Of a stretch of DNA of 64,000 bases, positions 62,090 to 64,000 are shown piece by piece. The notes under the pieces are model-generated. The model searched no databases. It had not been told where the DNA came from and saw only the letters and a list, made by a program, of their open reading frames with translations. Made by a program: the position numbers and the translations under genes. This stretch comes from Pyronema omphalodes (lineage: Eukaryota > Ascomycota > Pezizomycetes > Pezizales > Pyronemataceae). The first letter of the stretch is position 1; each line of letters begins with the position of its first letter. The DNA lies in assembly GCA_024516155.1 (NCBI GenBank), contig JAJJXM010000006.1, positions 1,054,001-1,118,000 of the forward strand. The letters run 5' to 3'.

Positions 62090-64000
62090 TTAAACGCGTT
62101 GGTCCCTCGGCATGCTTGGGTTCTTTGAGTGGAACTCGCGGAGAGATTCCAAGCCGCCTACTATGAAAGATTCATATGGTTCTTCTGTTTGATATTTCTT
62201 TAAGGGAAAGCCTTTCCATTTGACTCGGTAAAGTACTTTTCCTCTTGTTTTCCTACTCAAAATGATGTCTTCAATTTCCCATTCCTCATTGCCTTCAATG
62301 TCATCTGCTTCGTCGATGATCTGAAGGAGGTCTGGGGGAGGTCTGTTGCCATTGTTGTAGGGCGCGAGTAGGGAAACGTGGAAGGTGTTGTGGATCTTCC
62401 ATTTCCGGGGGAGAGATAAGCGCATCGCCGTGGGTGATACTACTTTCTCTGTGGCGAAGGGGCCGTGCTTTTTGTGGTCGAGCTTGTCTTTTGGTCTCCT
62501 TGTTTGTATGTGTCGTCCGTCTAACATGACCAGATCTCCAACCTTAAATTCTGGGGCATCCTTTCGTTTAGCGTCTGCATACTTCCGCATTCTTTCTTGT
62601 GTCGACTTCAAGTTCTGAATAAGTATGCCATGGACGGAGGTGATGTGGTTGATGAAGCTTTATTCCTCATTCAGTTTCGTATTTGATGATGCTGGGTTGG
62701 TGCATGCTGGATGTCTTCCGTAATTGGCGTAGAAGGGCGACATGCCAGTAGCCTGGGTTATTGAATTGTTGTAGGCGAATTCGGCCATGGGTAGTAGGTC
62801 GACCCAATCATCCATCTCGTAGTTAATGAATGATCGGAGGCATGCTTCGATGGTTTGGTTGATTCGTTCAGTTTGCCCATCCGTTTGAGGGTGGAAGGCT
62901 GTGCTCATTCTTGGGCGAACACCTAAAATGCCTAAGAATTGTTTCCACTCTGTCGAAGTGAATCTGGAGTCTCGATCACACATTATGTCTGTCGGAATGC
63001 CGTGGAATCTCCAAATCTCTCTTGCGAATATCTTGACCAGATGAGCAGCTGTTTTCTCATCTTTCTTGAGCGGGATAAAATGAGCCATCTTTGTGAATCT
63101 ATCGATAATGACCCATAGTTGATCGCAACCATCAGAGAGCGGTAAGTCCGTTATGAAATCCATGGCGATTGATGTCCATGGAGCGTATGGAAGCTCGAGT
63201 GGCGAAAGCATTCCATAGGGTTTGTGTCGTGCTGTTTTGTCTCGTTGACATCCGTTACAGCTTCGGATGTATTCAATTATTTCCTGGTCCATCTTTGGCC
63301 ACCAGAAATTTCGTCTTATCAATTCTATTGTTTTATCTTGGCCAAAGTGGCCTGCAATTTTACTGTTATGCTCTGTATGAAGGACCGCTTGTCGTGCATT
63401 CTGTGGGACCCAGAGTAATCCTTTGCGATATAATCAACCATTTCTTTCTTCTCATAATCCTTCCGTCCTGGCCTTTTCCTTTCGTTCTTGATCCTTCGCG
63501 CTTCCATCCAAACTCCTTAAAGCCTGCTGGTATGCTGCGTCCTTCTTTCCTGCTTCCTTTATATCCATTTCAAATTCCTTTGTCCATCTAGACACTGCCG
63601 TTGACAGATATTCTAGTTGAACTGCCGAGCAACAAAAAATCATTCATTCTCCTCCTGTACTTATTGCTGAGATTGCGTTGAAGTGTTTTTCTTTCAGGAT
63701 CGTCTGTACAGGCTGATCCCCATCTCCCCCCTTTTCAGGGCGGTACTCCGGGCGCCTAGACAATGCATCTGGCTTGCCATTACTTGTTCCTTTTCGATAA
63801 AACATTTTGAAGACCACGCCGGCCAATTCCTGAGCCCAGCGTGCCTGCCTTCGGATGAGCACTTTAGTTGTCATAAAGTACTCGAGATTTTTATGGTCGG
63901 TGTATACCTGAACCATGTGTAAGGATCCCTCCAAATATTGTCACCAAACCTTAAAGCAGTCAACAATTGCCAGTAATTCCTTGTCGTGAATTTCATAATT
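62090..64000 (-). pseudogene. pol: pol 3' part of E-II
   Basis: Same stops and frame breaks as E-I at the matching positions (e.g. 62660, 63325, 63644). I saw no difference from 54188-56098 when reading the two side by side. It includes the RNase H end, integrase and chromodomain and is cut by the window edge. Confidence 0.88.

Larger units (their letters stand above)
51543..64000 (-). repeat. 7,902-bp tandem direct repeat of element E
   Basis: Unit 51543-59444 recurs from 59445 onward. Matching landmarks (gag start 52345/60247, LTR ends 52412/60314 and 54019/61921, integrase end 54758/62660) are all 7,902 bp apart. The structure LTR-internal-LTR-internal is a product of recombination, not of separate insertions. 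Confidence 0.9.
60314..64000 (-). mobile_element. E-II: second E unit (partial, runs off the window)
   Basis: 3' LTR and the distal pol of another E unit directly joined to E-I through a shared LTR. Confidence 0.88.

Noticed and set aside
1..64000. CRISPR arrays, tRNA or rRNA genes, bacterial-type operons
   Set aside because: No regularly spaced short repeats, no tRNA-like box A/box B pairs noticed and no rRNA-like sequence. Gene content is eukaryotic retroelement throughout.

Overview
The window is almost entirely transposable-element DNA, and I found no host gene, tRNA, rRNA or CRISPR array. The elements are Ty3/gypsy chromoviruses (C-terminal chromodomains, LTRs TGTCA...CA, 5-bp target duplications) and a Tad/I-type LINE (endonuclease-RT-RNase H). 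TTAGGG-type telomere-like motifs, the LINE type and the Tf1/sushi-like self-priming signals all point to a filamentous fungus. I favour Basidiomycota (Agaricomycetes), but the phylum is inference. The setting looks like a heterochromatic, possibly pericentromeric, transposon nest.

Five LTR families (here A-E) and one LINE family are stacked like Russian dolls. The outermost piece is a D-like LTR (D3, +, 7035-7865). It is interrupted by a D-like LTR in reverse (D2, -, 7866-7969 and 51105-51520). Into D2 went a head-to-tail array of three LINEs (LINE1 7970-43780, LINE2 43781-49310, LINE3 49311-51104). LINE1 is split by element C (+, 10749-41028, target duplication AATAG). C is split by element B1 (-, 15461-38276, CTACC). 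B1 carries two further insertions: A2 (+, 16001-22123, TCGCG) in its 3' LTR and D1 (+, 23521-32482, CCAGA) in its integrase gene. That gives at least six nested levels with target duplications readable at four of them. At the left edge, A1 (-, 1-5054) sits in B2 (+, 5055-7034), and B2 sits in D3. At the right edge, D2 is interrupted by a tandem array of family E (-, 51521-64000+) with an exact 7,902-bp period.

State of the elements: D1 has intact gag and pol and LTRs that differ at the one position I noticed, so it is the youngest and perhaps still active. LINE2 has two intact, ATGA-overlapping ORFs. A2 has an intact gag and a single stop in pol, but its 3' LTR junction is deleted. A1, B1, B2, C, LINE1 and E are decayed; in A1, most stop codons that can be compared with A2 are CGA-to-TGA or CAA-to-TAA changes.

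Most notable: (1) C has a third ORF after pol with a Cys/His-rich region and a C-terminal membrane segment encoded inside the LTR. (2) All LINE junctions fall in the same short motif, as if the LINE reuses one target. (3) All five LTR families show complementarity between an LTR segment and the bases just after the 5' LTR, the hallmark of self-primed reverse transcription. (4) Gag-pol -1 frameshift signals are visible, canonical in E (T TTA AAC) and variant in D. (5) The E array duplicated an already dead element.
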